Source of the DNA: Streptomyces lydicus
Lineage (GTDB): Bacteria > Actinomycetota > Actinomycetes > Streptomycetales > Streptomycetaceae
Length of the DNA: 64,000 nt
Reading direction: 5' to 3'
Assembly (NCBI RefSeq): GCF_001729485.1
Contig: NZ_CP017157.1
Location: 3,224,001 to 3,288,000, forward strand
In this document: piece after piece, positions 1-8,216 of the stretch
Position numbering within the stretch: the stretch's first letter is position 1
Layout: every line of letters begins with the position of its first letter
Translations under genes and position numbers: made by a program
The notes under the pieces: model-generated
Told to the model about the DNA's origin: nothing
The model's database searches: none
What the model saw: the letters and a program-made list of their open reading frames with translations, nothing else

Positions 1-13
1 CCCCATATCTTCT

Positions 14-49
14 GCGTGGGATCTCCTCCGTAAGGATGAGATCCCACGC
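14..49. terminator. 12-bp perfect hairpin at the left edge
   Basis: GCGTGGGATCTC (14-25) and GAGATCCCACGC (38-49) pair perfectly around a 12-nt loop. There is no T tract, which is usual for Streptomyces terminators. It may end a gene lying left of the window or act in the leader of the ClpN-domain gene; the sequence does not decide between these. Confidence 0.5.
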
Positions 50-122
50 GGTCGTCCCCAACCAACGTCGGATGCGCAAATGCTTCCCGGCGGGGATGTC
101 CGGACGCCCGGGGACTGGTGGG

Positions 123-662
123 GTGGAGGCTGTGCAAAACCGTACTGCGTACAGTGGCGGCGACGGATCCGCCCGGGAGGACCCCGAAACCCAGCTCACC
201 GTGGAGCTCGCATCGGTGGTTTCCGCCGCCCGCAGGCGGGCCACCCGGGACGGCGACCGCCAGGTCGACACCGCGCACCTGCTGCACGGCCTCCTGGAAT
301 CCGACCCCGCCGTACGCGCCGCCTTCGACGGCGGACCGCAGGTCGCGCGGCTGCTCGGCTACCTCGTCCAGCGCAGCATCGGCTACGGACTCCGGTGGCA
401 CGGCACGGTGGAGGACTCCGGCGCGGTCCCCGCGGTCACCGAGGGCAGTGTCCCCGGCTGGTCACCGGCCGCGGCCGCGGCCATGGACGGCGCACTCGAC
501 CGCGCGCACGCCCGCTACGCCACCCGGGCCGGCTGCCTCGACCTCCTCGCCGCGCTGGTGGACGACCCCGAGTCCCGGGCCGTGGAAGTGCTGCGCCGGG
601 CCTGTGTCGACACCGCCCGGATCGCCGCCCGACTGGACGGGGAGCGCCCCGGCCAGGACTGA
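123..662 (+). CDS. Clp N-terminal (ClpR) domain protein
   Basis: This is a 179-aa stand-alone Clp amino-terminal domain protein. In ClpA/ClpC chaperones this all-helical domain binds adaptors and substrates; here no AAA+ module follows, so an adaptor or regulatory role is only inference. Two Clp repeats are visible: one around the motif VDTAHLLHGLLESD and a second around SPAAAAAMDGALDRA. The frame is open from an ATG at 36, but that codon lies inside the hairpin at 14-49. A GTG at 123, with GGGGAC about 8 nt upstream, fits the domain start better; GTG 132 and ATG 96 are alternatives. It ends 49 nt before the EamA transporter gene and may be co-transcribed with it. Confidence 0.7.
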   Translation: MEAVQNRTAYSGGDGSAREDPETQLTVELASVVSAARRRATRDGDRQVDTAHLLHGLLESDPAVRAAFDGGPQVARLLGYLVQRSIGYGLRWHGTVEDSGAVPAVTEGSVPGWSPAAAAAMDGALDRAHARYATRAGCLDLLAALVDDPESRAVEVLRRACVDTARIAARLDGERPGQD

Positions 663-711
663 CAGGGGTCTCGGGGGTGGCGCTGCTGACGACGGCTGTC
701 ATGATGACCCG

Positions 712-1875
712 ATGCACGCGTCTTCCGGTGGCCCGGCAGGTCCCTCGACCGGCCCGGGCCAGGCAACCCCAGGGGCCCTGGCAGACCGCCGGCCGTTGTC
801 CGCCCACACGCCGGGCCGCACCGGCGCGCGACGGGGACGCGGCGCCGGCTTGGCCATCGCCCTGCTGTCCGCCGTGGCCTTCGGCGGTTCCGGTGTGGCC
901 GCCAAGCCGCTCATAGCCGCCGGCCTCGAACCGCTCCACGTCACCTGGCTACGGGTCGTCGGCGCCGCGCTGGTGATGCTGCCGCTGGCCTGGCGCCACC
1001 GCGCGCTGCCGCGCCGCCGGCCCGGCCTGCTCGCCGGCTTCGGGTTGCTCGCCGTCGCCGGCGTGCAGGCGTGCTACTTCGCGGCCATCTCCCGCATCCC
1101 GGTCGGCGTCGCGCTGCTCATCGAGTACCTGGCCCCCGCCCTCGTCCTGGGCTGGGTCCGCTTCGTGCAGAAACGGCCGGTCAGCCGCGCCGCCGCGGTC
1201 GGCGTCGTGCTGGCCGTCGGCGGTCTCGCCTGCGTCGTCGAGGTCTGGTCCGGGTTGACCTTCGACACCGTCGGCCTGGCGCTGGCGCTCGGCGCGGCCT
1301 GCTGCCAGGTGGGCTACTTCGTGCTCTCCGACCACGGGACCGACGACGAGGACGCGGCGGACCCGCTCGGCGTGATCGCCTACGGCCTGCTCATCGGCGC
1401 CGCCGTCCTCACCCTGATCGCCCGCCCCTGGGAGATGAACTGGTCGGTGCTCGACGGCGGTGCGGACATGAACGGCACCCAGGTGCCCGCCGCCGTGCTG
1501 CTCGGCTGGATCGTGCTGGTCTCCACGGTGGCCGCCTACCTCACCGGGGTGGTCTCGATCCGCCGGCTCTCTCCCCAGGTGGCGGGAGTGGTGGCCTGTC
1601 TGGAGGCGGTCATCGCGACCGTGCTGGCGTGGGTGCTCCTCGGTGAGCACCTCTCCGCACCGCAGATCGTGGGCGGCGCGGTGGTGCTGGTCGGCGCGTT
1701 CATCGCGCAGTCCGCCAAGCCGACGGCGACGGACACGGTGGTGGTCGCGGCGGCCGGGGCGGTCACCGGGGAGGCCGCGGTCCCCGGTCCGCCGGGTGGC
1801 GCCGCCGGCGTTGACGCACCCGACGGCGCTGCGTCCCCGGCGGGCGACAGGGCCACTGGCCACCTGCGGTCATGA
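712..1875 (+). CDS. EamA/DMT-family exporter
   Basis: A 387-aa drug/metabolite-transporter superfamily protein (RhaT/YdcZ-like EamA type) that probably exports small metabolites or amino acids across the membrane. After a hydrophilic Gly/Pro-rich N-terminus of about 45 residues come about ten hydrophobic helices forming two EamA repeats, including an early GGSGVAAKPL segment and the second-repeat motif SPQVAGVVACLEAVIATVLA. The last 40 residues are an Ala/Gly/Pro-rich tail. The start is ATG 712, where homology-like content begins, although the frame is open far upstream. Another EamA exporter follows in the same direction behind its own leader. Substrate unknown. Confidence 0.88.
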   Translation: MHASSGGPAGPSTGPGQATPGALADRRPLSAHTPGRTGARRGRGAGLAIALLSAVAFGGSGVAAKPLIAAGLEPLHVTWLRVVGAALVMLPLAWRHRALPRRRPGLLAGFGLLAVAGVQACYFAAISRIPVGVALLIEYLAPALVLGWVRFVQKRPVSRAAAVGVVLAVGGLACVVEVWSGLTFDTVGLALALGAACCQVGYFVLSDHGTDDEDAADPLGVIAYGLLIGAAVLTLIARPWEMNWSVLDGGADMNGTQVPAAVLLGWIVLVSTVAAYLTGVVSIRRLSPQVAGVVACLEAVIATVLAWVLLGEHLSAPQIVGGAVVLVGAFIAQSAKPTATDTVVVAAAGAVTGEAAVPGPPGGAAGVDAPDGAASPAGDRATGHLRS

Positions 1876-1899
1876 CGTGTGGCCGGTGAGGGCGCCCGG

Positions 1900-1905
1900 T
1901 AGGGT
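1900..1905 (+). promoter_or_regulatory. -10 box TAGGGT for a leaderless leader ORF
   Basis: TAGGGT ends 7 nt before ATG 1913, the spacing expected if transcription starts at or next to that codon. A TGACGT (1873-1878) lies 21 nt upstream, which is long for a -35 element, so only the -10 is convincing. Confidence 0.45.
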
Positions 1906-1912
1906 GGCGATC

Positions 1913-1948
1913 ATGCATTCGACCGTGTTGCCCCCTCCCGCCGCGTAA
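1913..1948 (+). CDS. Candidate leader peptide MHSTVLPPPAA
   Basis: This 11-codon ORF (ATG to TAA) lies upstream of the second EamA exporter and is too short for standard gene finders. It contains three consecutive prolines, a sequence known to slow ribosomes, and its TAA stop sits in the loop of a CCCGCC/GGCGGG hairpin (1937-1942 with 1949-1954). It appears leaderless, starting 7 nt after a TAGGGT box. Position, the stop within a hairpin and downstream alternative pairings all fit a ribosome-dependent attenuator. That is inference; no matching published leader family is recognised. Confidence 0.45.
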   Translation: MHSTVLPPPAA

Positions 1949-2072
1949 GGCGGGCGGCGGCCTCCGAGGACATCCCGGCTCGGGCAGGTTCCCGAGCTGA
2001 TCGTCGCTGCCCGCACACGGGACCACGCGACCATTTCCACGGCGCTCCGCGCCGTGCCGGATCTCCCGGAGC
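1937..2072 (+). promoter_or_regulatory. Structured 5' leader: candidate attenuator
   Basis: Hairpins in order: CCCGCC/GGCGGG (1937-1954), which competes with CCGCCGC/GCGGCGG (1938-1944 with 1954-1960); GCTCGGG/CCCGAGC (1978-1984 with 1991-1997); CACGGCGC/GCGCCGTG (2038-2045 with 2049-2056, loop tcc). The segment GCTCCG (2044-2049), spanning the last loop, is exactly complementary to CGGAGC (2067-2072), which holds the GGAG ribosome-binding site of the EamA gene at 2082. A switch between the last hairpin and ribosome-binding-site sequestration is therefore possible. Confidence 0.45.
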
Positions 2073-2081
2073 ACTTCCGTC

Positions 2082-3059
2082 ATGCATGCCACTCCTTCCC
2101 CCGCCCTGCCCGTGGGCCGGGGTCTGCTGTACGTGACCTTCGCCGCGACCGCCTGGGGTACCGCGGGGGCGGCCGCCGCCCTCCTCTACCGGGGCAGCGG
2201 GCTGGGTCCGATCGCCCTCACCTTCTGGCGCACCTTCGGCGGGCTGGTCCTCCTGCTCGCCCTCCGGACGCTGCTGCGCCGCCGGTCCGGCGGCCGGGCC
2301 GTACCCGCCCCCTACGAGCCGTGGCGGCGGCGCGCCCTCCGCGTCGTGGGGACCGGGGTCGCGCTCGCGGTCTTCCAGGCCGCCTACTTCGCCGCCGTGG
2401 CCACCACCGGGCTGGCCGTCGGCACCGTCGTCACCATGGGGGCCGGGCCCGTCCTCATCGCCATCGGGGCGCGCGTCACCATGGGCGAACACCTCGGCGT
2501 GGGCGGTGTCCTGGCCGTCGCCGGGGCGCTGGCCGGGCTGGCGGTCCTGGTCCTCGGCGCGGACGGCACCGCGACCGTGCGTCCGGCCGGCGTCGGTTAC
2601 GCCCTGCTGTCCGCGGCCGGCTGCGCCGCGATGACGCTGATCACCCGGCGGCTCGGCAGGGGCGGCGACAGCGATCCGTACGCCTCGACGATCAGTGCCT
2701 TCGCGGTCGCCGCGCTGTGCCTGCTGCCGCTCGCGGCGGTGGAGGGGCTGTGGCCGCAGGCGTATCAGCTGGGTCGCAGCCTCTGGCTGATGGGCTACAT
2801 CGCGGCGGTGCCGACGGCACTGGCCTACGGGCTGTACTTCGCGGGGCTGGCCGCCGTCCGGGCCGCGACCGCGTCGGTGGTCTCACTGATCGAGCCGGTG
2901 TCGGCCGCGGTCCTCGCGGTGCTGTTCCTGGGGGAGCGGCTCACGACGGCGACGGCGGTGGGAACCGGGGTGCTGCTGACGGCCGTTGCCGCGTTGGCGG
3001 TGACGGAGGCGCGCGGAGCGCTGGCGGCCGCGCGGTCCGCGGCTCCGGCGGCGGGCTGA
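2082..3059 (+). CDS. EamA/DMT-family exporter behind leader
   Basis: A 325-aa ten-helix exporter of the drug/metabolite transporter superfamily with two EamA repeats. The N-terminal helix has the typical [16 protein letters not shown] pattern, and the second repeat ends with [20 protein letters not shown], the conserved EPV...A....GE motif of this family. Start ATG 2082 has GGAG at 2068-2071, 10 nt upstream, inside a structured leader with a candidate 11-codon peptide. A strong hairpin terminator follows the stop. Substrate unknown; the EamA family includes amino-acid and purine exporters. Confidence 0.9.
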   Translation: MHATPSPALPVGRGLLYVTFAATAWGTAGAAAALLYRGSGLGPIALTFWRTFGGLVLLLALRTLLRRRSGGRAVPAPYEPWRRRALRVVGTGVALAVFQAAYFAAVATTGLAVGTVVTMGAGPVLIAIGARVTMGEHLGVGGVLAVAGALAGLAVLVLGADGTATVRPAGVGYALLSAAGCAAMTLITRRLGRGGDSDPYASTISAFAVAALCLLPLAAVEGLWPQAYQLGRSLWLMGYIAAVPTALAYGLYFAGLAAVRAATASVVSLIEPVSAAVLAVLFLGERLTTATAVGTGVLLTAVAALAVTEARGALAAARSAAPAAG

Positions 3060-3067
3060 GGACGGGC

Positions 3068-3093
3068 GCCCGGCCGGTTCGCACCGGCCGGGC
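3068..3093. terminator. Bidirectional hairpin terminator
   Basis: GCCCGGCCGGT and ACCGGCCGGGC form a perfect 11-bp stem with a tcgc loop between the convergent EamA and PaiB-like genes, so it can serve both strands. Confidence 0.75.
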
Positions 3094-3139
3094 AGCCGCT
3101 CCGCAGGCCCGGGCGGTGGGGCCGCCGGGCCCGGCCCCG

Positions 3140-3802
3140 TCAGGACGCGGGCGTCTCCTCGGGGGTGGCGGCCGCTGCCAGGCGCCGCTGCTGATGGGCG
3201 CGGGCCGCCGCGTCCCCGGGGCCGTTCCGCTCGGCGAGGCGCGCCGAGACACGCTGCTGCACCGCCTCGCTCCGCTTGCCCCCGTACTTGAACTTGGCGC
3301 GCACGTCGCGCACTTCGAGGCGCAGGCCGCGGATGCCGGACAGCAGCCGCCCGTACGGGGCCTCGCCCGCGGTGATCGGAGCCGAACCGCCCTCGGGCTG
3401 GAAGTGGCCCGTCTGCCGCCGCAGCAGCGCCGCCTTGGCCTCCGGGTCGTCCACGACATGGGCGGTGCAGGTCAGCTGGACCGCGGCGTAGAAGCTGGTG
3501 GGGACGCCGTGCTCGGGCGGCTGGTCGTCGGCCGCCTGCCAGGGGCCCGGGATGAAGGTGTAGTCGTCGACCACGCTCAGCAGGACCGTCGGCCGGTCCT
3601 CCAGCGCCGCCCACATCGGGTGGGGACGGGCGAGGTGGGTGACGGCCTCGCGGCGCGCGGGGTCGTAGGCGAAGTGCAGGGGCTGCACCAGCGGCGGTTC
3701 GCCCGGCGGCCCGTGGGCCGCCAGCTGCCCGAAGTCGTGTGCCGCGAGCCAGCGTTGCCACTCGGCGTCGTCGGCGGGGGCGTCCCAGGGGTGGATCAGC
3801 AC
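3140..3802 (-). CDS. PaiB-like FMN-binding protein
   Basis: A 220-aa member of the FMN-binding negative transcriptional regulator (PaiB) group of the split-barrel fold. Supporting motifs are PLHFAYDP, the ARPHPMW segment, FIPGPW, GVPTSFYAAVQL and a C-terminal VRDVRAKFKYGGKRSEAV, matching the PaiB order (LxxHxAR-NPxW, YisPsWY, VPTWNY, KxSqn). In Bacillus, PaiB is tied to protease and sporulation control, but most homologues are uncharacterised and may act as flavin- or haem-binding enzymes. It starts 9 nt after the PPOX gene in the same operon, divergent from a MocR regulator. Confidence 0.75.
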   Translation of the reverse strand: MLIHPWDAPADDAEWQRWLAAHDFGQLAAHGPPGEPPLVQPLHFAYDPARREAVTHLARPHPMWAALEDRPTVLLSVVDDYTFIPGPWQAADDQPPEHGVPTSFYAAVQLTCTAHVVDDPEAKAALLRRQTGHFQPEGGSAPITAGEAPYGRLLSGIRGLRLEVRDVRAKFKYGGKRSEAVQQRVSARLAERNGPGDAAARAHQQRRLAAAATPEETPAS

Positions 3803-3811
3803 GGTGGCTCC

Positions 3812-4477
3812 TCAGCGGGCGGGGAGGTACGCCGGCGCGGGGATGCCGGACGCGAGGTCGTCGGACGGTATGGGCGCGCCGTACACGGGTGCCACGGGCA
3901 GGACGCCGCTCCAGTACGGCAGCGCGAGGTCCTCGGGCTCGTCGTGGGGGCCGCCGGTACGGATCTTGGCGGACACCTCGCGCAGGTCGAGGCGGATCAC
4001 GGCGGTGGCGGCCAGCTCCTTGACGTTGCCGGGCCGGGAGTCCGCGGCGCGCCCGGGTAGCACGTGGTCGACCAGCGCGTCGAGCGCGGCCGACTTCTCC
4101 TCCTCGTCGGTGACCTGGTAGGCGGTGCCGTGCACCACGACGGAGCGGTAGTTGATGGAGTGGTGGAAGGCGGACCGGGCCAGGACCAGGCCGTCGACAT
4201 GGGTGACCGTGACGCAGACCTCGAGGCCGGGGTCCGGTGCCTGGCCAGCCATCCGCAGCGGCCGGGACCCCGTCGAACCGTGCAGGTAGAGGCGGTCGCC
4301 GACCCGGCCGTAGAGCGTCGGCAGCACGACGGGGGAGCCGTCGCGGACGAAGCCGAGGTGGCAGAGGTAGCCGGCGTCGAGGATGCCGTGCACCGTCTCG
4401 TGGTCGTAGGCGGCGCGGTCGCGGGAGCGGGTCGGGGTCGTCCGGTCGGTCGGGACGTACGCCTCGGCTCGGGCCAT
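3812..4477 (-). CDS. Pyridoxamine 5'-phosphate oxidase-family protein
   Basis: A 221-aa FMN split-barrel protein of the nitroimidazole-resistance-type PPOX group. Motifs include HGILDAGYLCHLGFVRDG, LPTLYGRVGDRLYLHGS and VVVHGTAYQV. The reaction is unknown; relatives bind FMN or F420. ATG 4477 is chosen because GGAGAT lies 6 nt upstream; an in-frame ATG at 4489 lacks such a site. It is first in a two-gene operon with the PaiB-like gene and divergent from a MocR-type regulator, with a 12-bp palindrome between them. MocR proteins often control B6- or amine-linked genes next door. Confidence 0.8.
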   Translation of the reverse strand: MARAEAYVPTDRTTPTRSRDRAAYDHETVHGILDAGYLCHLGFVRDGSPVVLPTLYGRVGDRLYLHGSTGSRPLRMAGQAPDPGLEVCVTVTHVDGLVLARSAFHHSINYRSVVVHGTAYQVTDEEEKSAALDALVDHVLPGRAADSRPGNVKELAATAVIRLDLREVSAKIRTGGPHDEPEDLALPYWSGVLPVAPVYGAPIPSDDLASGIPAPAYLPAR

Positions 4478-4489
4478 TGCGATCTCCAT

Positions 4490-4501
4490 TGCACTAGTGC
4501 A
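4490..4501. promoter_or_regulatory. Palindrome TGCACTAGTGCA, candidate MocR operator
   Basis: This perfect 12-bp palindrome lies between the divergent PPOX and MocR genes. Its right edge overlaps CATAAT (4500-4505), a good -10 box that ends 7 nt before the regulator's GTG start at 4513. That placement fits autorepression and control of the PPOX-PaiB operon. Confidence 0.5.
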
Positions 4502-4512
4502 TAATTGCGTTT

Positions 4513-5844
4513 GTGCTAGGAGAGTATCGGATCGAAGGGCGGCGCGCATCGGAGATTGCCGCCAGTGTCGAGCGAGCCATCGGTGCGGGCGAGCTCCAAT
4601 CGGGCGAAGTCCTGCCACCGCTGCGGGAGTTGGCCGTCTATCTGGAGGTCAATCCCAATACGGTCGCGTCCGCCTACCGCACGCTGCGCGACCGCGGGGT
4701 GATCGAAACCGCGGGCCGGCGCGGCAGTCGCGTCCGCTCCCGCCCCGCGAGCACTCCGCGCGAGGCGCTGCGGGTGGAGGTCCCACCGGGGGTCCGCGAT
4801 GCCTCCGACGGCAACCCCGACCCCGCCTTGCTGCCCCCGCTGGAGCGGGCGCTGGCCGAGGCGGCCGAGCGCAGCGCCCGGCGCCCCGCGCTCTACGGCA
4901 CGCCGGCCGTCGACGAGGACCTGGCGGCGCTGGCCCGCACGGCCCTCACCGCTGACGGCGTCAGCGCCGGGCCCGTCGCCGTCACCAGCGGTTCGCTCGA
5001 CGCCATAGAGCGGGTGCTCTCCGCCCATCTGCGGCCCGGCGACACCGTGGCGGTGGAGGACCCGGGCTGGGGCAGCCTGCTCGACCTCATCCCGGCGCTC
5101 GGGCTCCGTCCCGTACCGGTGGAGGTGGACGACGAGGGCCCGCTGCCCGAGCAGTTGGCGCGCGCCCTCGACGGCGGTGCTTGTGCCGCCGTCATCACCG
5201 ACCGGGCGCAGAACCCCACGGGTGCCGCCGTCAGCCGTGCCCGGGCCGGTGAACTCCGCGGCCTGCTGGCCGGCCACTCCGGCGTCCTCCTCATCGAGGA
5301 CGACCACGGTCACGGCATCGTGGACCTCCCGCTGCACCCGCTGTCCGGCGTCACCGACCACTGGGCCCTGGTCCGCTCGACGGCCAAGGCGTACGGCCCG
5401 GACCTGCGCCTCGCGGTGCTCACCGGCGACGCCGTCACGGTGGACCGGGTGCGGGGCAGACAGGGCCTGGGCCCCGGCTGGGTCAGCCATCTGCTCCAGG
5501 ACACGGTGCTGCATCTGTGGCGCACCTCCGCCATCGATCCGACGGTGGTGGCCGGGGCGTACGGCCGGCGACGGGACGCGCTGATACGCGCACTGGACGA
5601 GCGGGGAGTGCGGGCGCGGGGCCGGAGCGGAATGAACGTCTGGGTGCCGGTGCCCGACGAGACCGGCGCGGTGGCCCGGCTCCTGCACTCCGGCTGGGCG
5701 GTGGCTCCCGGCGCACGCTTCCGCCTCCAGTCCCCACCCGGCATCCGCATCACCGTCTCCGGCCTTGCCGACCACGACATCACCCCGGTGGCCGACGCCG
5801 TTGCCGGGGCGATGGGGAGGGGGGAGGCGCGGAGGTACGAGTGA
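4513..5844 (+). CDS. MocR-family regulator (GntR wHTH plus aminotransferase fold)
   Basis: A 443-aa transcription factor with an N-terminal GntR winged helix (about residues 1-75, with the motif NPNTVASAYRTLRDRGVIE) fused to a fold-type I aminotransferase domain (about 110-440). The PLP lysine is likely K292 in RSTAKAYGPDLRL, and the domain also has EDPGWGS and NPTGAAVS. MocR proteins such as PdxR and GabR bind PLP and sense amines or vitamin B6 vitamers. GTG 4513 lies 7 nt after CATAAT, so the mRNA is probably leaderless. Target inferred: the divergent PPOX/PaiB operon through the palindrome at 4490-4501. Confidence 0.9.
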   Translation: MLGEYRIEGRRASEIAASVERAIGAGELQSGEVLPPLRELAVYLEVNPNTVASAYRTLRDRGVIETAGRRGSRVRSRPASTPREALRVEVPPGVRDASDGNPDPALLPPLERALAEAAERSARRPALYGTPAVDEDLAALARTALTADGVSAGPVAVTSGSLDAIERVLSAHLRPGDTVAVEDPGWGSLLDLIPALGLRPVPVEVDDEGPLPEQLARALDGGACAAVITDRAQNPTGAAVSRARAGELRGLLAGHSGVLLIEDDHGHGIVDLPLHPLSGVTDHWALVRSTAKAYGPDLRLAVLTGDAVTVDRVRGRQGLGPGWVSHLLQDTVLHLWRTSAIDPTVVAGAYGRRRDALIRALDERGVRARGRSGMNVWVPVPDETGAVARLLHSGWAVAPGARFRLQSPPGIRITVSGLADHDITPVADAVAGAMGRGEARRYE

Positions 5845-6022
5845 AGTGGGGGAGGGCGAGTGGGGCGGGGCGTGCCAAGGGGCCCGGGGGCGGTGGCCCC
5901 GAGTCCGGAGGCCCGAAGCCTGTGCGCCGGGGGCGGACCGGGGCGTGGCTCCCGGACTGCGCTCGGACGGCCGGGCGGCTTCGGCCGGGCTGCTTCGTCC
6001 GGGCGGGCTGTGCGTGGGCCGC

Positions 6023-7132
6023 TTACCTGCGGTGCGCCGCCGAGCCGGGGTCGGTCGCCGAGCCAGGGCCGGTCGTCGAACTGGGGTCGGCGGTCGGGCG
6101 GGGTTCGGTCGACGGGCGACGGCGGCTTTGGGTGAGGGCGGCGCCGGCCAGGATGATCAGGGCGCCCAGTGGGGTGTTCCAGCTCAAGTTCTCGCCGAGG
6201 AGGGCGACTCCGGCGGCGGTGGCGATCACGGGAACGAAGTAGGTGACCATCTGGGCCGTGGTGGGGCCGACCTCGGCAACCAGCCCGTACTGGAGGAGGA
6301 AGGCGAAGCCGGTGCCGAGCGCGCCGAGGGCGAAGACGGCGAGCAGAGGGACGAGCGGCAGGCCGGCCGGAGCGGTCGTGAACAGCGGGGTGATGACGGC
6401 GAGTTGGGCGGTCGCCAGCAGCATCTGGGTGCTGGACATGGCGAGGTGGGAGTGCGGCGCTCCGGCCAGGGTGCGCCGGACGTAGATCCAGCCGATCGGG
6501 TAGCAGAGCGACGCGCCGAGCGCCATCGCCGTGCCGGTCAGGTCCGTGCCGGCGAAGCCCTGCCAGGCGCCCAGCACGGTCAGTACGCCCAGGAAGCCGA
6601 TGCCGAGGCCCGCCACCCGGCGTCGGGTGGGACGGTCCTCCGAGAGCGCCACAACCGACAGCGCCATGCCCCACAGCGGGGAAGTGGCGTTGCAGATGCC
6701 GGCCAGCGTGGAGGGGATGGTCAGCTCGGAGTAGGCGAAGAGGGAGAACGGCAGCACATTGAGGAAGAACGCGGCCACCGCGAGGTGCCCCCAGGTGCGG
6801 GCGGAACGGGGGAGCCGCTCGCGCTTCACCAGGAGGATGGCCATCAGCACCAGCGCACCAAACGTGACCCGGCCGAGCGTGACCTGAAGCGGCGCGAAGC
6901 CCTGGGTGCCCACCTTGATGAAGAGGAAGCTGAATCCCCAGATCAGGGAGAGAACGGCGAAGCGGAGCCGCCAGCCGAGGACGCGGGAGCGGCGGACGGA
7001 TCCGTTGCCGGTTCCGGGGGAGGCCGGCGGGGCCGCATCAGCCGGCGTGGTGGCAGGGGTGGAGAGGGCGGCAGGTGCAGCGGAGGGCGCAGGGGTGGCG
7101 CAGGCGTCCGGGACGCCGGTGGCGGTGCTCAT
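6023..7132 (-). CDS. EamA/DMT-family exporter
   Basis: A 369-aa ten-helix EamA transporter with a Ala/Pro-rich, hydrophilic N-terminal extension of about 55 residues and a charged, Pro/Ser-rich C-terminal tail of about 40 residues. The first helix carries SLIWGFSFLFIKVG; the second repeat ends near VTYFVPVIATAAGVALLGEN, the usual P...A...GE motif. ATG 7132 is preferred over an upstream TTG at 7168, which would add 12 unlike residues. The divergent LysR gene 74 nt away is the likely regulator. Third EamA exporter in about 6.5 kb; substrate unknown. Confidence 0.88.
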   Translation of the reverse strand: MSTATGVPDACATPAPSAAPAALSTPATTPADAAPPASPGTGNGSVRRSRVLGWRLRFAVLSLIWGFSFLFIKVGTQGFAPLQVTLGRVTFGALVLMAILLVKRERLPRSARTWGHLAVAAFFLNVLPFSLFAYSELTIPSTLAGICNATSPLWGMALSVVALSEDRPTRRRVAGLGIGFLGVLTVLGAWQGFAGTDLTGTAMALGASLCYPIGWIYVRRTLAGAPHSHLAMSSTQMLLATAQLAVITPLFTTAPAGLPLVPLLAVFALGALGTGFAFLLQYGLVAEVGPTTAQMVTYFVPVIATAAGVALLGENLSWNTPLGALIILAGAALTQSRRRPSTEPRPTADPSSTTGPGSATDPGSAAHRR

Positions 7133-7166
7133 GACGTCAACGATGCGGTCTGCAACTTCGTAGAAC

Positions 7167-7205
7167 AAGCGAGATTTCGTGGGAGGTATCGCTTAGCATT
7201 GCTTA
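7167..7205. promoter_or_regulatory. Candidate LysR-type operator
   Basis: The EamA-LysR divergent gap has an inverted repeat AAGCGA (7167-7172)/TCGCTT (7189-7194) and a second GCTTA (7201-7205) in direct repeat, one helical turn after the first (7191-7195). LysR regulators bind such spaced half sites next to their own divergent promoters. Confidence 0.4.
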
Positions 7206-7206
7206 C

Positions 7207-8115
7207 ATGTTGAACCTGGATCGCCTGCGGACACTGAGCGCGGTGGCCCGCCACGGCTCGGTGAGCGCGGCAGCGGACGGACTCCATGTGACGACCTCGG
7301 CCGTCTCGCAGCAGATCGCCAAGCTGGAACGGGAGACCGGGCAGCAGCTGCTGGCGAAGAATGGGCGCGGGGTGCGGCTGACCGACGCCGGACGGCTACT
7401 GGCCGACCACGCGGTGCGCATCCTCTCCCAGGTCGAGCTGGCCCAGGCCGAGCTGGAGGCGCACCGCGGCCAAGCCGTGGGTGAGCTGCGGCTGGGCGCA
7501 TTCCCCACCGCGGCGCGCGGCCTCCTGCCGCCCGCGCTCGCCGCACTCCGTGTCGATCATCCCCAGCTGCGCGCGGGCCTGACCGAGATGGAGCCGGACG
7601 AGTCGGTGCGCGGCGTGGTGCGCGGCGACATCGACCTGGCGGTGGTCCTGGACTGGTACAACCGGCCGCTGTCGCTGCCCGAGGGCCTGGCGAAGGCCCC
7701 GTTGCTGGACGATCCCGCGGATGTGGCGATGCCGTCCACGCATCCACTGGCCGGGCGGCGGTCCGTGGAGCTGGAGGAGTTCGCGGACGACGAGTGGATC
7801 TCCTGGCCGCAGGGGGAGTTCTGCAACGAATGGCTGATGTTCACCCTCCGCAGCAAGGGCATCGAACCGCGCGTCGCGCACATGGCGGAGGAGCACGGCA
7901 CCCAACTCGCCCTGATCGCTGCCGGGTTGGGTGTCGCGGTGGCCCCGCGCCTGGGCCGCGGACCGGTGCCGGAGGGGGTGAGCGTGGTGCCCGTACGCCA
8001 TACGATGCGTCGCCATGTGTACGCCATCTGGCGCGCGGACGCGGACCGCAGGCCCTCGATCCGCGCCGCCGTGAGTGCGCTCCGTGCGGCGGGTGAGCGT
8101 GTCGAGGGTTGCTGA
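7207..8115 (+). CDS. LysR-family transcriptional regulator
   Basis: A 302-aa LysR-type regulator. An N-terminal winged helix (residues 1-60) has the family pattern VARHGSVSAAADGLHVTTSAVSQ, followed by the linker helix and a periplasmic-binding-like effector domain (about 90-295) starting GELRLGAFPTAARGLLPPAL. It is divergent from the EamA exporter and likely controls it. No clear Shine-Dalgarno sequence precedes ATG 7207, while TAGCAT ends 8 nt upstream, so a leaderless message is possible. The inducer is unknown. Confidence 0.92.
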   Translation: MLNLDRLRTLSAVARHGSVSAAADGLHVTTSAVSQQIAKLERETGQQLLAKNGRGVRLTDAGRLLADHAVRILSQVELAQAELEAHRGQAVGELRLGAFPTAARGLLPPALAALRVDHPQLRAGLTEMEPDESVRGVVRGDIDLAVVLDWYNRPLSLPEGLAKAPLLDDPADVAMPSTHPLAGRRSVELEEFADDEWISWPQGEFCNEWLMFTLRSKGIEPRVAHMAEEHGTQLALIAAGLGVAVAPRLGRGPVPEGVSVVPVRHTMRRHVYAIWRADADRRPSIRAAVSALRAAGERVEGC

Positions 8116-8216
8116 GACGGTGCCGCATCCGGCCCTTCCCTCAGCGCGTGTCTGTCCGCCGTGGCGCCCGCGCTGCCTGGTTTGCCCGGTGTCCGCTGGT
8201 TGTAGCCTCAGCCCTT

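Noticed and set aside
949..1863. Long minus-strand open frame (304 codons) opposite the first EamA gene
   Set aside because: Its composition is Arg/Gly/His-rich shadow sequence; the plus strand encodes a clear ten-helix transporter.
1937..2072. Guanidine (ykkC or mini-ykkC) riboswitch before the EamA gene
   Set aside because: These riboswitches precede some EamA/SMR exporters, but the twin ACGR loops and the ykkC conserved core are absent.
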